A stretch of 44,325 nucleotides of DNA from a virus. The position numbers and the translations under genes are program-made. Shown here piece after piece: positions 23,374 to 30,829 of the stretch. Numbering within the stretch: position 1 is the stretch's first letter; each line of letters begins with the position of its first letter. The notes below the pieces were generated by a model. It had not been told where the DNA came from, ran no database searches, and worked only from the letters and a program-made list of their open reading frames with translations. The stretch is from positions 1 through 44,325 of the IMG/VR virus record IMGVR_UViG_3300045286_000174; one strand, given 5' to 3'.

Positions 23374-24444
23374 TCATGCATGTTTTCGGATCAGGCACAA
23401 TTCCGGCTTACGCTCCTGACTGGCCAGCAAGTCCACGCATTCCAGCAACCGCTCGATGGTCACTTTTGAATAATGCAATGTTACCGAGCCGGATTTGTGG
23501 CCGAGCAGATCGGCGATGTCTTCCTGTGGGATGCCCAATGCCCGCAATCGCAATGCAAAGGTATGCCGAAGGTCGTGAACGCGCACTTCCTGCAATCCGG
23601 CCCGCTGCCGGGCTTCGCGCCAGGCCCGGTTAGTCATGCGGTTGAGCCGCCGTCCTTCGAAGGTGAAGACATATTCATCAGACCTTCCGCGTTGCGTCTC
23701 GATGATGGATTCGGCGATCGCATTTAATGGCACGATCTTGTCTTCGCCGTTCTTGGTTGTCTGCCCTGGAATCAAAAACAGCGATCGCCGGCTTCCGCTC
23801 AATGAATGCTCGTATTGCCACTTCAAGCCGCAAATTTCCTGATCGCGGCATCCGGTGTTGACCGCGAACAGGGCCATGTTGGCCAGATAATCCGGCAGTT
23901 CCTTGAACAGCCGGGTTTGCTCTTCCTGGATGATCGGTCGCGGTTTTCTCGCGTCCGGCATCAGTCTGGGCAAGGCGGGTATCCGGTCGAGCCAGTAATG
24001 GCCGGATTCGTCGCGCCAGGCGCTGGCCGCCAGGGATAATACAGCGCGCAGGGCGCCGAATTCGCGCCGCAGCGTGGTCGCCTTTACCTTGCGCTTTTGG
24101 CGGGCATGCTGGATATAGTCGTCGAACAGTTCGGCGCGCACTCGGGACAATTCGATTTCGCCGAACCATTCCACCAGCGGCTTGAGCGCGAACGCCTGCC
24201 GCACGATGCCGCGACGTTGCTGGTTATCCAGCAGATAGCGTGCACAGGCTTCGTCCAGATTGTGCGCCTGGCGCTCGCCATAAAGAACATGATCGCGGAT
24301 TTGCTTTATTCGATGAGACAGATAACGTTCCGCTTCCTTGAGGTCGTCTGTTCCAGCGCTTTCGCAAAGCTTGATTCCGCAGACGGTTTTTTCGATATGC
24401 CAGATTTGGCCCCGTTTTCGGAGGCCGGGTGTTTTTTTTGCCAT
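23374..24444 (-). CDS. int: Tyrosine-family site-specific integrase
   Basis: 356 residues. The N-terminal arm (KRGQIWHIEKTVCGIKLCESAGT) resembles AP2-like arm-binding domains and the core-binding region spans 60-160. The catalytic set is complete: Arg200 in NTGCRDQEICGL, Lys231 in TTKNGEDK, His290 and Arg293 in HDLRHTFALRL, His316 in LGHKS, and Tyr325 in LHYSK. The gene ends beside the tRNA-Pro att core and is the last gene of the leftward early operon. Its start overlaps the end of the excisionase gene by 139 bases, which would couple the two. Confidence 0.93.
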   Translation of the reverse strand: MAKKTPGLRKRGQIWHIEKTVCGIKLCESAGTDDLKEAERYLSHRIKQIRDHVLYGERQAHNLDEACARYLLDNQQRRGIVRQAFALKPLVEWFGEIELSRVRAELFDDYIQHARQKRKVKATTLRREFGALRAVLSLAASAWRDESGHYWLDRIPALPRLMPDARKPRPIIQEEQTRLFKELPDYLANMALFAVNTGCRDQEICGLKWQYEHSLSGSRRSLFLIPGQTTKNGEDKIVPLNAIAESIIETQRGRSDEYVFTFEGRRLNRMTNRAWREARQRAGLQEVRVHDLRHTFALRLRALGIPQEDIADLLGHKSGSVTLHYSKVTIERLLECVDLLASQERKPELCLIRKHA

Positions 24445-24653
24445 TTGGGTATCTCCTGGGGTTCCTTCCCGTTCGCCTTTTTATATTCGTTTACCCATGC
24501 GTCCAGGTCAAGCCGGTCGTAAAACAGCATGCGCTTGCCGGGCTCGCGAATTGCGATCACATGGGGCCGGACGGTTTTGTTGAATTCCGGCTCGGACATG
24601 CCAAGATAGGCTGGTGCATCACGTTGTCTAATTAATCTAGGTAAAATAATCAT
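24306..24653 (-). CDS. Excisionase-like HTH protein
   Basis: 115 residues. N-terminal helix-turn-helix of the MerR/AlpA/Xis type: LIRQRDAPAYLGMSEPEFNKTVRPHV followed by FYDRLDLDAWV, the wing and W-V ending typical of helix_turn_helix_17 domains. The basic C-terminal tail (SRKRNVICLIE) is read through the start of the integrase gene. Overlap with and position before the integrase are those of phage excisionase/directionality factors. A role only as a repressor of int cannot be excluded. Confidence 0.7.
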   Translation of the reverse strand: MIILPRLIRQRDAPAYLGMSEPEFNKTVRPHVIAIREPGKRMLFYDRLDLDAWVNEYKKANGKEPQEIPKWQKKHPASENGAKSGISKKPSAESSFAKALEQTTSRKRNVICLIE

Positions 24654-24658
24654 AATAA

Positions 24659-25207
24659 TTATTTATCATTTTCAACAGGTTTACATTCATGAAGATTATT
24701 TTGAGCTTTTTTGTATGCATAACTAGCTTCAATGGCAGTTTTATAAAATCCTAAATGAATTATTTTGTTATTATGTCCAATTTGTGCTTGCCATGGTCTT
24801 GTTTTGCTTCCTTTACAAATTGATACTCCTTTATATCCAGATTTATTGTTATGATTTTTTCCTCTGTTATGATGATTTTGCCGACTTGTTACTGAACGTA
24901 AATTAATAATTCTATTGTCATCTCTGATTCTATTGATATGATCGATATAAATAGGCCATTCATTATAAATATAAAACCAAGCTAATCTGTGAGCCATATA
25001 TTTCAATCCATGAATTTTTATTAGAATATATCCATTATAATGTTTTGAACCTGCTATACTTCCATATTTTGTTTTACCTCCGGTATGCATTTTCCATATA
25101 AATTCACCGGTATTTGAATTATATGTTAATAATTCTTTTAATTGAGCTAAAGTAATAATATTTTCTCTAGGTTGGCGGATAAAACGCGGCTGGATTTCAG
25201 GTTTCAT
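24659..25207 (-). CDS. HNH endonuclease with AP2 domain (selfish gene)
   Basis: 182 residues. The HNH core is MAHRLAWFYIYNEWPIYIDHINRIRDDNRIINLRSVT, followed by NHHNR, and a C-terminal AP2-like DNA-binding domain (SGYKGVSICKGSKTRPWQAQI, then LGFYKTAIEASYAYKKAQ). This HNH-AP2 architecture is typical of phage homing endonucleases. The gene is extremely AT-rich next to GC-rich neighbours and asparagine/isoleucine/lysine-heavy. ATG at 25207 overlaps the preceding gene by four bases; a longer frame to 25264 lies inside that gene. It appears to have landed in the leftward operon between the DUF7694-like gene and xis. Confidence 0.88.
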   Translation of the reverse strand: MKPEIQPRFIRQPRENIITLAQLKELLTYNSNTGEFIWKMHTGGKTKYGSIAGSKHYNGYILIKIHGLKYMAHRLAWFYIYNEWPIYIDHINRIRDDNRIINLRSVTSRQNHHNRGKNHNNKSGYKGVSICKGSKTRPWQAQIGHNNKIIHLGFYKTAIEASYAYKKAQNNLHECKPVENDK

Positions 25208-25554
25208 TTCGGCCCCACCAGGATCGAAGGCGGCAGCGAGATTTCCACGCCGATCGGCTGCCATAAATGCAGCGTATTGGGATGGCAGTTCACATACTGG
25301 CTTTTTGGCGGATGAAACTGGATCACGAGATCTTCTTCGTCCCAGAATTCATCCTTGATGAAGCACATTTCTTTCCATGTGGGCGTTCGGTGCTCAAGAG
25401 ATATCGATACATGATTCCATCCCGCCCCATCCGAGGCGATGATGCGAATGCGATTCCCGCCATGCCAATAATAAAAAGCCCCGTTATTGCCATAACTGGA
25501 ATCCGACGCCAACGGCCCGGTACGGATTCGATATTTTTCGGGTACGTGAAACAT
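25204..25554 (-). CDS. Phage protein, DUF7694-like
   Basis: 116 residues from ATG at 25554. It contains GNNGAFYYWHGGNRIRIIASDGAGWNHVSISL, then RTPTWKEMCFIKDEFWDEEDLVIQFHPP and NTLHLWQP. The pattern G-W-x-H-V-S-V-S, P-T-W-x-E-M-C, F-W..E-D-x-V-x-Q-x-H-P and N-x-x-H-x-L-H-L-W is that of a family seen in many phage early regions, listed as DUF7694 as far as I recall. Function unknown. It begins one base after the preceding gene's stop codon. Confidence 0.65.
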   Translation of the reverse strand: MFHVPEKYRIRTGPLASDSSYGNNGAFYYWHGGNRIRIIASDGAGWNHVSISLEHRTPTWKEMCFIKDEFWDEEDLVIQFHPPKSQYVNCHPNTLHLWQPIGVEISLPPSILVGPK

Positions 25555-25555
25555 G

Positions 25556-25858
25556 TCAGTTCCCGGATTCCCGATACCGCACCCGCACTGGCCCCACTTG
25601 TTTGAAATCCGCGACGTTTTCGGATGGCCTGGCCTGCTCGATGGCTTTTTCGTCAGATTCGAGGGGAATGAAACGGGAGCCGGTTTTGTTCTTTGAAGCC
25701 TTTTGAAATTCCAGTTCGACCCGCGCCGTGTTGATGATGGTCTGCGCGACATCGGATATGGCTCTGGCCTTTTCGATGGTCATGCGTTCGTCGCCATCCT
25801 TGAGCATTTCCAGGGTTTCGAACAGATGATTGCGGAGGTCATCGACATTCGTCTTCAT
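25556..25858 (-). CDS. Small phage early protein, unknown
   Basis: 100 residues. The N-terminal half is helical (VDDLRNHLFETLEMLKDGDERMTIEKARAISDVAQTIINTARVELEF), a pattern shared with small phage proteins encoded near replication or DNA-modification genes. The C-terminal half is charged. Its start overlaps the end of the HNH gene upstream by 20 bases. Confidence 0.65.
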   Translation of the reverse strand: MKTNVDDLRNHLFETLEMLKDGDERMTIEKARAISDVAQTIINTARVELEFQKASKNKTGSRFIPLESDEKAIEQARPSENVADFKQVGPVRVRYRESGN

Positions 25859-26513
25859 GCTGCTTCTCCCGTTTCTGGCGCTTGGTGATGGTGGCTTTCA
25901 GGCAATTGTTCCGGTAGATCAGATCGACCAGAACAGCCGGCAGGTGGTGGATGGAATTCCGTTGCATGTTTTCACTGCGGGTGATGCATTCCAGGTTTTC
26001 GATCCGAATATCGGATTTGTCCCGGTTTTTGAACACCACGATATGCCCATTGGGAATCGGGCCGTGATGCGCCTCCCAAACGATCAGATGCAGCCCCTTC
26101 CAGTCGCGCGGCGGATAACCGGTGTCGCTGATCTTGCGCTGCCGATAGCCCTCCCTGACGATGCGCTCGGCACCGATCGGCTGCTTGCGCAGGGCGACGA
26201 TGCCGGAGAGGTTGCCCTTTTTGAACCGGGACAACTCGGCATTGCCGCCGGCCGTCCAACCCTTCAACCCCGAATTCCAGGGTTTCTGGCCTTTCTGGAA
26301 CCGGTGTCTTTTGCCGGCTTCGGAGGCTTTCCGGGCGCATTCCTGTCCGATTCGAAACAGGCATTCCCGGGTTTTTCTGATCCCCATTTTGCGCACTTTC
26401 TGATTGATCGATACAGTGGAAACGCCCATCCTTGCGGCGAGAACCGAGGTCTGGACATGGGGATATTCGGCTTTGAGGATTTCGGTTTCTTCGGGCGTCC
26501 AGATATGTCGCAT
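25839..26513 (-). CDS. HNH endonuclease with N-terminal SANT/Myb-like domain
   Basis: 224 residues from ATG at 26513. Residues 1-50 hold a DNA-binding helix set (WTPEETEILKAEYPHVQTSVLAARMGVSTVSINQKVRKMGI). A linker with FQKGQKPWNSGLKGW and FKKGNLSGIVALRKQPIGAERI leads to an HNH core (HLIVWEAHHGPIPNGHIVVFKNRDKSDIRIENLECI). This layout is common in phages as HNH signature proteins. GC content matches the phage, unlike the other two HNH homing genes. It begins three bases after the beta-clamp stop and overlaps the next gene by 20 bases. A housekeeping role in phage DNA processing is possible. Confidence 0.8.
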   Translation of the reverse strand: MRHIWTPEETEILKAEYPHVQTSVLAARMGVSTVSINQKVRKMGIRKTRECLFRIGQECARKASEAGKRHRFQKGQKPWNSGLKGWTAGGNAELSRFKKGNLSGIVALRKQPIGAERIVREGYRQRKISDTGYPPRDWKGLHLIVWEAHHGPIPNGHIVVFKNRDKSDIRIENLECITRSENMQRNSIHHLPAVLVDLIYRNNCLKATITKRQKREKQHEDECR

Positions 26514-26515
26514 GG

Positions 26516-27598
26516 TCAAAGTCTCATCGGCATGATCAGATAGCCCTGTTCGGCGAAATCCCTGCCGGATTCGGTCAGGACGAAGCACTGCCGGTCAGAG
26601 ATCGACAGGTTCACCCGATCGCAAGCCATGGCGGACAGGCAGGAAATGATATAACCGACGTTCATGCCGACTTCAGGACTGTCGACGACGTTTTCATAAT
26701 CGATTTGCTCGCTGGATTGAATCTCGGTCATGTCGGCTTCGATCGTGCAGACGCCGTTTTCGAATCTGAACCGGCAGCTGGATTTGTCGGTTCCCAGTTC
26801 GATGCGATACAGGCAGTTCAGCAATGCCAGGCGGTCGAACGTGATTTCGCCAAAATCATCGCGCGGGATGATTTTGTCCGGATCGGGAAAGCGGCCTTCG
26901 ATCAGTCGGGTCGAAAAGCTGAGATCGTTCAGTTTGAACACGGCGGCGGAAGCGTGCAGTTCGAGTTCGACCGGCTGGCTGTTCAGATGGCGGATCGCCT
27001 CGCGGACGGATTCGGCATGAAGGATGAATTCCTTGTCGAAATCCGGCCCGGGATGGTCGATCCGGTGCCGGGCCAGGCGATGGCCGTCGGAGGCCACGGC
27101 CAGCAGATGACCGTCGGTCAGATAAAGTGCGATGCCATGCAGGTAATAACGCACTTCGGAATTCGGGGCGGCGCAGAAAACGGTGTTTTTGAACATGGCC
27201 CGTAGGGTTTCGCCGGGCAGGATGATCGATCCCAGCAGATCGTCGACCGGAAAGGCGGGAAACGATTCCGCATTCGCCCGCGCCAGGGCAAAGCGGGATT
27301 TGCCGCTGGCGAGCTTGATCCTGGTTTCATTGATTTCCAGATTCAGTTCCGCGCCGTCCGGTAGATTCTTGATCCAGCCATGCAGCTTGCCGGCGTCGAC
27401 CGCCAGCCTGAACGGTTCGCTTTCGAAGGCGATCTGCGCCTGCAATTGCCGCTCGCAGTCGGTGCAGGTCATGACCAGATGGCCACCGTCGCTTTCGATC
27501 AGCACGCAGGCCAGGATTGGCATGGTTTTAGAATCGGCGCAGCCGATCACCCTGGACAGGCAATTGAAAAGGTCGTCACGAGCGATTTGAATGTTCAT
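26516..27598 (-). CDS. dnaN: DNA polymerase III beta sliding clamp
   Basis: 360 residues from ATG at 27598. It has the three-domain layout and length of bacterial DnaN and ends YLIMPMRL, nearly the same as the closing residues of host clamps. Other landmarks are PILACVLIESDGGHLVMTCTD, GIALYLTDGHLLAVASDGHRLARHR and DRLALLNCLYRI. A phage-coded clamp would tether the host polymerase to phage DNA. A separate phage polymerase is not present in the window. The gene overlaps the small Zn-protein gene by ATGA and sits in the leftward early operon. Confidence 0.9.
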   Translation of the reverse strand: MNIQIARDDLFNCLSRVIGCADSKTMPILACVLIESDGGHLVMTCTDCERQLQAQIAFESEPFRLAVDAGKLHGWIKNLPDGAELNLEINETRIKLASGKSRFALARANAESFPAFPVDDLLGSIILPGETLRAMFKNTVFCAAPNSEVRYYLHGIALYLTDGHLLAVASDGHRLARHRIDHPGPDFDKEFILHAESVREAIRHLNSQPVELELHASAAVFKLNDLSFSTRLIEGRFPDPDKIIPRDDFGEITFDRLALLNCLYRIELGTDKSSCRFRFENGVCTIEADMTEIQSSEQIDYENVVDSPEVGMNVGYIISCLSAMACDRVNLSISDRQCFVLTESGRDFAEQGYLIMPMRL

Positions 27599-27783
27599 GG
27601 GATCAGGAATCCGTCCGACCATTGCCGCTTGATTTTTTCGCTGCTGTCGATGAGCCGGGTCATGGTCTGATGATGGGTTTCGCAGAACCGCGCCCAGATT
27701 CTGCCGTCGCTGTCTTTATGCGCGTGCGTTCCGGGCGATTTGCAGGCTTCCCATGAACATCGGGGAAATTTTTTATCAATCAT
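27595..27783 (-). CDS. Small putative zinc-binding protein
   Basis: 62 residues, coupled by ATGA overlaps to the clamp gene after it and the methyltransferase gene before it. CSWEACKSPGTHAHKD...FCETHHQTM offers Cys/His ligands spaced for one zinc ion. No family recognised. The conserved position between methyltransferase and clamp suggests a partner role for one of them. Confidence 0.65.
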   Translation of the reverse strand: MIDKKFPRCSWEACKSPGTHAHKDSDGRIWARFCETHHQTMTRLIDSSEKIKRQWSDGFLIP

Positions 27784-28718
27784 GCGAAATCAACTGCTTC
27801 ATTGAACATGTCAATGTTTAAATTTCTGGCGGCCTGGAGATTTTTGATCGCCTGATGGTAGTAGCTTTCCTTAAGTTCGATGCCGATGAATCGGCGATCG
27901 TTTTGAATGGCTACATAACCCTCAGAGCCGATGCCGGCAAAAGGAGAAAGGACGATATCACCAGGATTGCTCCACAGATGCAGGGCGCGTTCGATGATAT
28001 CCAGAGCCAAAGGGCAGACATGGCGTTCGTCGTCATGCTCGCGGGCACCGTTGACATTGAGGGTGCGCTGGAAATTGATATCCATCCACACCGGCGATGC
28101 ATAACGGCGCCAGCGCTCATGCGACAGCGTACCGGTCATGGGTTCATCTTCGCCGATGAACCATTCAAGACCATTGGGATGGGCGATGGGTTCGGGATTT
28201 TCTCCGGGCTTGCGGAAAGCCAGCAGATATTGGGGAATGCCGGCGCGAGACATGGAAGAATCCTTGCATAACTGCTTGTGCATGAGGCCGAGCGCCTTGG
28301 TGCGGGTGGCTTCGAGCAGGGGATCTTTCCACATGCAATGTTCGGAATGAAAAATGAAGCCATGTTCGAGGAATCGACGAATCAGGTCGCCGCGAAAATC
28401 TTTCAGCCCGATATAACCGTCCCTTTCCTTCATCGCGGGAACATTCATGCAGTCCACGGCGACTATGCGGCCTGGCTTGATAACCCGATACAAATGGCGG
28501 ATGACAAAGCCAAAATGTAGATGGAATTCCTCGTCGGTTCGGCAATTGCCGATATCGCGGGGCGAATTGGAATATACATATAACCCCAGATAGGGCGGAG
28601 AGAAAACCGACAGATGGATGGAATCGTCCGGAATTCCATCCAGTATTTCCACGCAGTCGCCGTGAAACAATGTCCAGTTTTCACCGTCGGTTTGGTTGAG
28701 TAGTTTTATAGGATTCAC
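27780..28718 (-). CDS. DNA methyltransferase (amino-methyltransferase, beta-class order)
   Basis: 312 residues. Catalytic motif IV is FSPPYLGLY (Ser40-Pro-Pro-Tyr43) and the AdoMet-binding motif I is SPFAGIGSEG (258-267), preceded by LHLWSNPGDIVL and followed by RRFIGIELKESYYHQA. Motif IV before motif I is the beta-class order. SPPY is typical of N4-cytosine enzymes, while N6-adenine enzymes usually have DPPY. No cognate restriction enzyme is visible. It follows the SNF2-type helicase with a four-base overlap, so the pair is probably expressed together. It could protect phage DNA from host restriction. Confidence 0.88.
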   Translation of the reverse strand: MNPIKLLNQTDGENWTLFHGDCVEILDGIPDDSIHLSVFSPPYLGLYVYSNSPRDIGNCRTDEEFHLHFGFVIRHLYRVIKPGRIVAVDCMNVPAMKERDGYIGLKDFRGDLIRRFLEHGFIFHSEHCMWKDPLLEATRTKALGLMHKQLCKDSSMSRAGIPQYLLAFRKPGENPEPIAHPNGLEWFIGEDEPMTGTLSHERWRRYASPVWMDINFQRTLNVNGAREHDDERHVCPLALDIIERALHLWSNPGDIVLSPFAGIGSEGYVAIQNDRRFIGIELKESYYHQAIKNLQAARNLNIDMFNEAVDFA

Positions 28719-30085
28719 GTCAGGAATGAGGGTAGTTGCATGGTTTTGGATGGATTATAGAAATTGGTGTTTTTGCGGTTGCCCAATACTTCCGATCGCA
28801 CGGCATCCATGGTTTCGCCAGCCATTGCATCGGCCATGATTCGGGCGTCGGTTTCCTTGCGCTGAAGATTGGCGACGACGGCACCTTCTATATTGCTGGA
28901 GAAGATATGCACATTCACCGGATTTTTTTGGCCAAATCGCCAGCATCTGCGGACGGCCTGATAGTAGGCTTCCCATGAGTCGGTCACGCCGACGAAAGCC
29001 ATGTTGTGGCAAACCTGAAAATTCAGGCCATGGCCGCAGATCGATGGTTTGCTGATCAGCACTCGGGTTTTGCCATGGGCGAATTTCAAAAGCTCGCGTT
29101 CCTTAAAGTCGGCGTCATCCGATCCCTGGATTTGCACCGATCCTGGAATGGCGGATTGCAGGGCATCGCCTTCTGCATTCAGGTCGCACCAGATCAGAAA
29201 TATATCGGGCGAGGCATTGACGATTTCCGCGCAGGCTTTGACACGAATGGGCATGCTTTGCTTGCGGGCACCGCGCCGTTCCATCAGGGTTTGCGCCTCG
29301 ACCGGAAAAAGCCCGATGGAAAAATCATGTTCCATTTCGACGGTATGCTGATATACGTTCAGCGAAGGGAGTTCATACAGACTGGCATCATGGCCCAGAT
29401 CGGCAGGTGATCGCACCATCGCGCCCCATGATGCGACCCACCGCCAGAAAGCCGCCCGCGCATGGCCTTTCAATCGCCAGGTTTGGGTTTCCGATCCGTC
29501 ATGGACGAAATACTCGGACAGCATCTCCGGGCGCGAGCACACGCCCAGAAATTGCGCATGATTGCCCAGTTCCGTCCAGTCATTGGGCGCCGGCGTGGCC
29601 GTGCAGGCCAGCTTGTATGGCGTCAGGCGGAAACTTTCGAGCAGGGTTTGCAGGGTTTTTGAGGCGAAATTCTTGATGATGCCGGATTCGTCCAATACGA
29701 CGGATACGAATCGACTGGCGTCAAATTTATGCATTCGGTCGTAATTGGTGATGTTGATTCCCTTTTTGATCTGCCATGATTCGCGGGCATGGTTCACGGC
29801 GACACCGATCCGCGCGCCTTCCTCCACGGTCTGCTCGGCGACGGCCAGCGGTGCCAGGATCAGCACATCATGGCCGGTTTCCCGATGCACCATGTCGGCC
29901 CAAGCCAACTGCATGGCGGATTTTCCTAATCCGGTATCGGCGAAGATGGCGGCGCAGCCGCGCCGCAACGCCCATTTCACCAGATCGATCTGGTGCGGAA
30001 AAAGCCCGTAATCGCGCAACGGCGCATCGATGCCGTCGCGCTGGATCAGTCCGAGTTTGTGATCGATGAAGGTTTGATAATTCAT
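28715..30085 (-). CDS. SNF2-type DEAD/DEAH helicase-like ATPase
   Basis: 456 residues, first gene of the leftward operon. Motifs: Q motif FPHQIDLVKWALRRG (28-43), Walker A ADTGLGKS (49-56), Walker B VVLDESG (129-135), motif III CTATPAPND (161-169), and the C-terminal motif VI YYQAVRRCWRFGQKNPV (374-390), the Q-x-x-R-R-x-x-R-x-G-Q form of SNF2 proteins. Such ATPases translocate on double-stranded DNA. Roles suggested by context are phage replication/recombination or working with the coupled methyltransferase. No nuclease domain is fused. Confidence 0.88.
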   Translation of the reverse strand: MNYQTFIDHKLGLIQRDGIDAPLRDYGLFPHQIDLVKWALRRGCAAIFADTGLGKSAMQLAWADMVHRETGHDVLILAPLAVAEQTVEEGARIGVAVNHARESWQIKKGINITNYDRMHKFDASRFVSVVLDESGIIKNFASKTLQTLLESFRLTPYKLACTATPAPNDWTELGNHAQFLGVCSRPEMLSEYFVHDGSETQTWRLKGHARAAFWRWVASWGAMVRSPADLGHDASLYELPSLNVYQHTVEMEHDFSIGLFPVEAQTLMERRGARKQSMPIRVKACAEIVNASPDIFLIWCDLNAEGDALQSAIPGSVQIQGSDDADFKERELLKFAHGKTRVLISKPSICGHGLNFQVCHNMAFVGVTDSWEAYYQAVRRCWRFGQKNPVNVHIFSSNIEGAVVANLQRKETDARIMADAMAGETMDAVRSEVLGNRKNTNFYNPSKTMQLPSFLT

Positions 30086-30210
30086 AAATAATCCAATCGA
30101 AAATCGAGGGCCGCCCGGCGTCTGTTTGCATCCCCGATTTCAAAGGATGGCTGACACTGCTCGGGCGTTGTTTCGGTGCCCGAGGACACCGGCCAGGCGG
30201 CTTGGAATAT

Positions 30211-30239
30211 ATTACAAAATATTCTGTATAGACTGTCAA
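30211..30239 (-). promoter_or_regulatory. Leftward early promoter (PL-like)
   Basis: On the minus strand, TTGACA (30239-30234) and TGTAAT (30216-30211) are 17 bases apart, a near-consensus sigma-70 promoter. It points at the helicase operon, and the operator ACAAAATATTCTGT lies on its -10 half. Confidence 0.75.
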
Positions 30240-30264
30240 CAGAAATTTTTGTAGAATTATCTGT
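30214..30264. promoter_or_regulatory. Left operator array
   Basis: Sites of the form ACA-N8-TGT: ACAAAATATTCTGT (30214-30227) and ACAGAAATTTTTGT (30239-30252), with a half-matching site GTAGAATTATCTGT (30251-30264). A 19-base stretch around the second (30236-30254) recurs exactly at the right array. Confidence 0.7.
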
Positions 30265-30271
30265 AAGCACG

Positions 30272-30298
30272 AAAAAACCCGCTCGCGGCGGGCTTTTG
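30272..30298. terminator. Bidirectional intrinsic terminator between repressor and left operator
   Basis: CCCGC (30278-30282) pairs with GCGGG (30288-30292), flanked by A6 on the left and CTTTT on the right. On the minus strand the stem is followed by six T, so it would end repressor transcription before the helicase promoter. Confidence 0.8.
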
Positions 30299-30330
30299 AG
30301 ATCGGATTTTATTGATTTATTTGACGTTGT

Positions 30331-30741
30331 TTATTTTTTCCGTTTTTCCATTAACCGGGCGTGTTCGATCACCTCCCTGTTTTCCTGTTTGCATTCTTCA
30401 GCCCAGCGGAACCACTCCGTCAATTGGGTGGGCGTGAGGATGTGCGCGTACTCCATTGCGCGGCGCTGGTCATCCGTTATTGCCAAATCGAAAGGTTTGG
30501 TTGTCTCGTGAATCGTTAAGGAAGTCGTGTAAATTTGACCTTGTCCAGTTGCCAGCCAATCGACATTCACTCCTAGAATTTTTGCAAAACAGGAGGTATG
30601 GGATGAACCCTTTGCATTCCGTTTTAAATCGCATAGATATTGCACGGATTGAGGTTTAATCCCACAACGACGAGCTAGTTCAGATTGACTCATATTGGCT
30701 TGGTCAAGCGCCCAAAGCAGTCTTTCCGCATAACTTTTCAT
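30331..30741 (-). CDS. Lysogeny repressor, HTH XRE type, without autoprotease domain
   Basis: 136 residues. The N-terminal helix-turn-helix is MSQSELARRCGIKPQSVQYL, ending in LGVNVDWLATGQG, the usual close of an XRE/CI-type DNA-binding domain. The C-terminal part (DDQRRAMEYAHILTPTQLTEWFRWAEECK) is helical and short. No S24 peptidase with its Ser-Lys pair is present. It is transcribed divergently from the Cro-like gene and flanked by two operator arrays, the classical switch layout. Without autocleavage, induction probably needs an antirepressor or another signal. Confidence 0.8.
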   Translation of the reverse strand: MKSYAERLLWALDQANMSQSELARRCGIKPQSVQYLCDLKRNAKGSSHTSCFAKILGVNVDWLATGQGQIYTTSLTIHETTKPFDLAITDDQRRAMEYAHILTPTQLTEWFRWAEECKQENREVIEHARLMEKRKK

Positions 30742-30754
30742 TCAATAGATGATT

Positions 30755-30815
30755 ACAAATCAATATGTAAATGTCTTTTTAAAAATATCTGTTGCATTTC
30801 AACAGAAATTTTTGT
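30755..30815. promoter_or_regulatory. Right operator array
   Basis: ACAAATCAATATGT (30755-30768), a half-matching TTAAAAATATCTGT (30779-30792) and ACAGAAATTTTTGT (30802-30815), spaced about 24 bases. The last two half-sites also form CTGTTG-catt-tCAACAG. The third site is the same as in the left array within 19 identical bases (30799-30817). Confidence 0.72.
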
Positions 30816-30820
30816 AGGCT
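30792..30820 (+). promoter_or_regulatory. Possible rightward promoter (PR-like)
   Basis: TTGCAT (30792-30797), 17 bases, TAGGCT (30815-30820), overlapping the third right operator. It would start transcription only a few bases before the cro ATG at 30830. No Shine-Dalgarno is visible, so the message could be close to leaderless. Confidence 0.4.
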
Positions 30821-30829
30821 AAAACCAAC

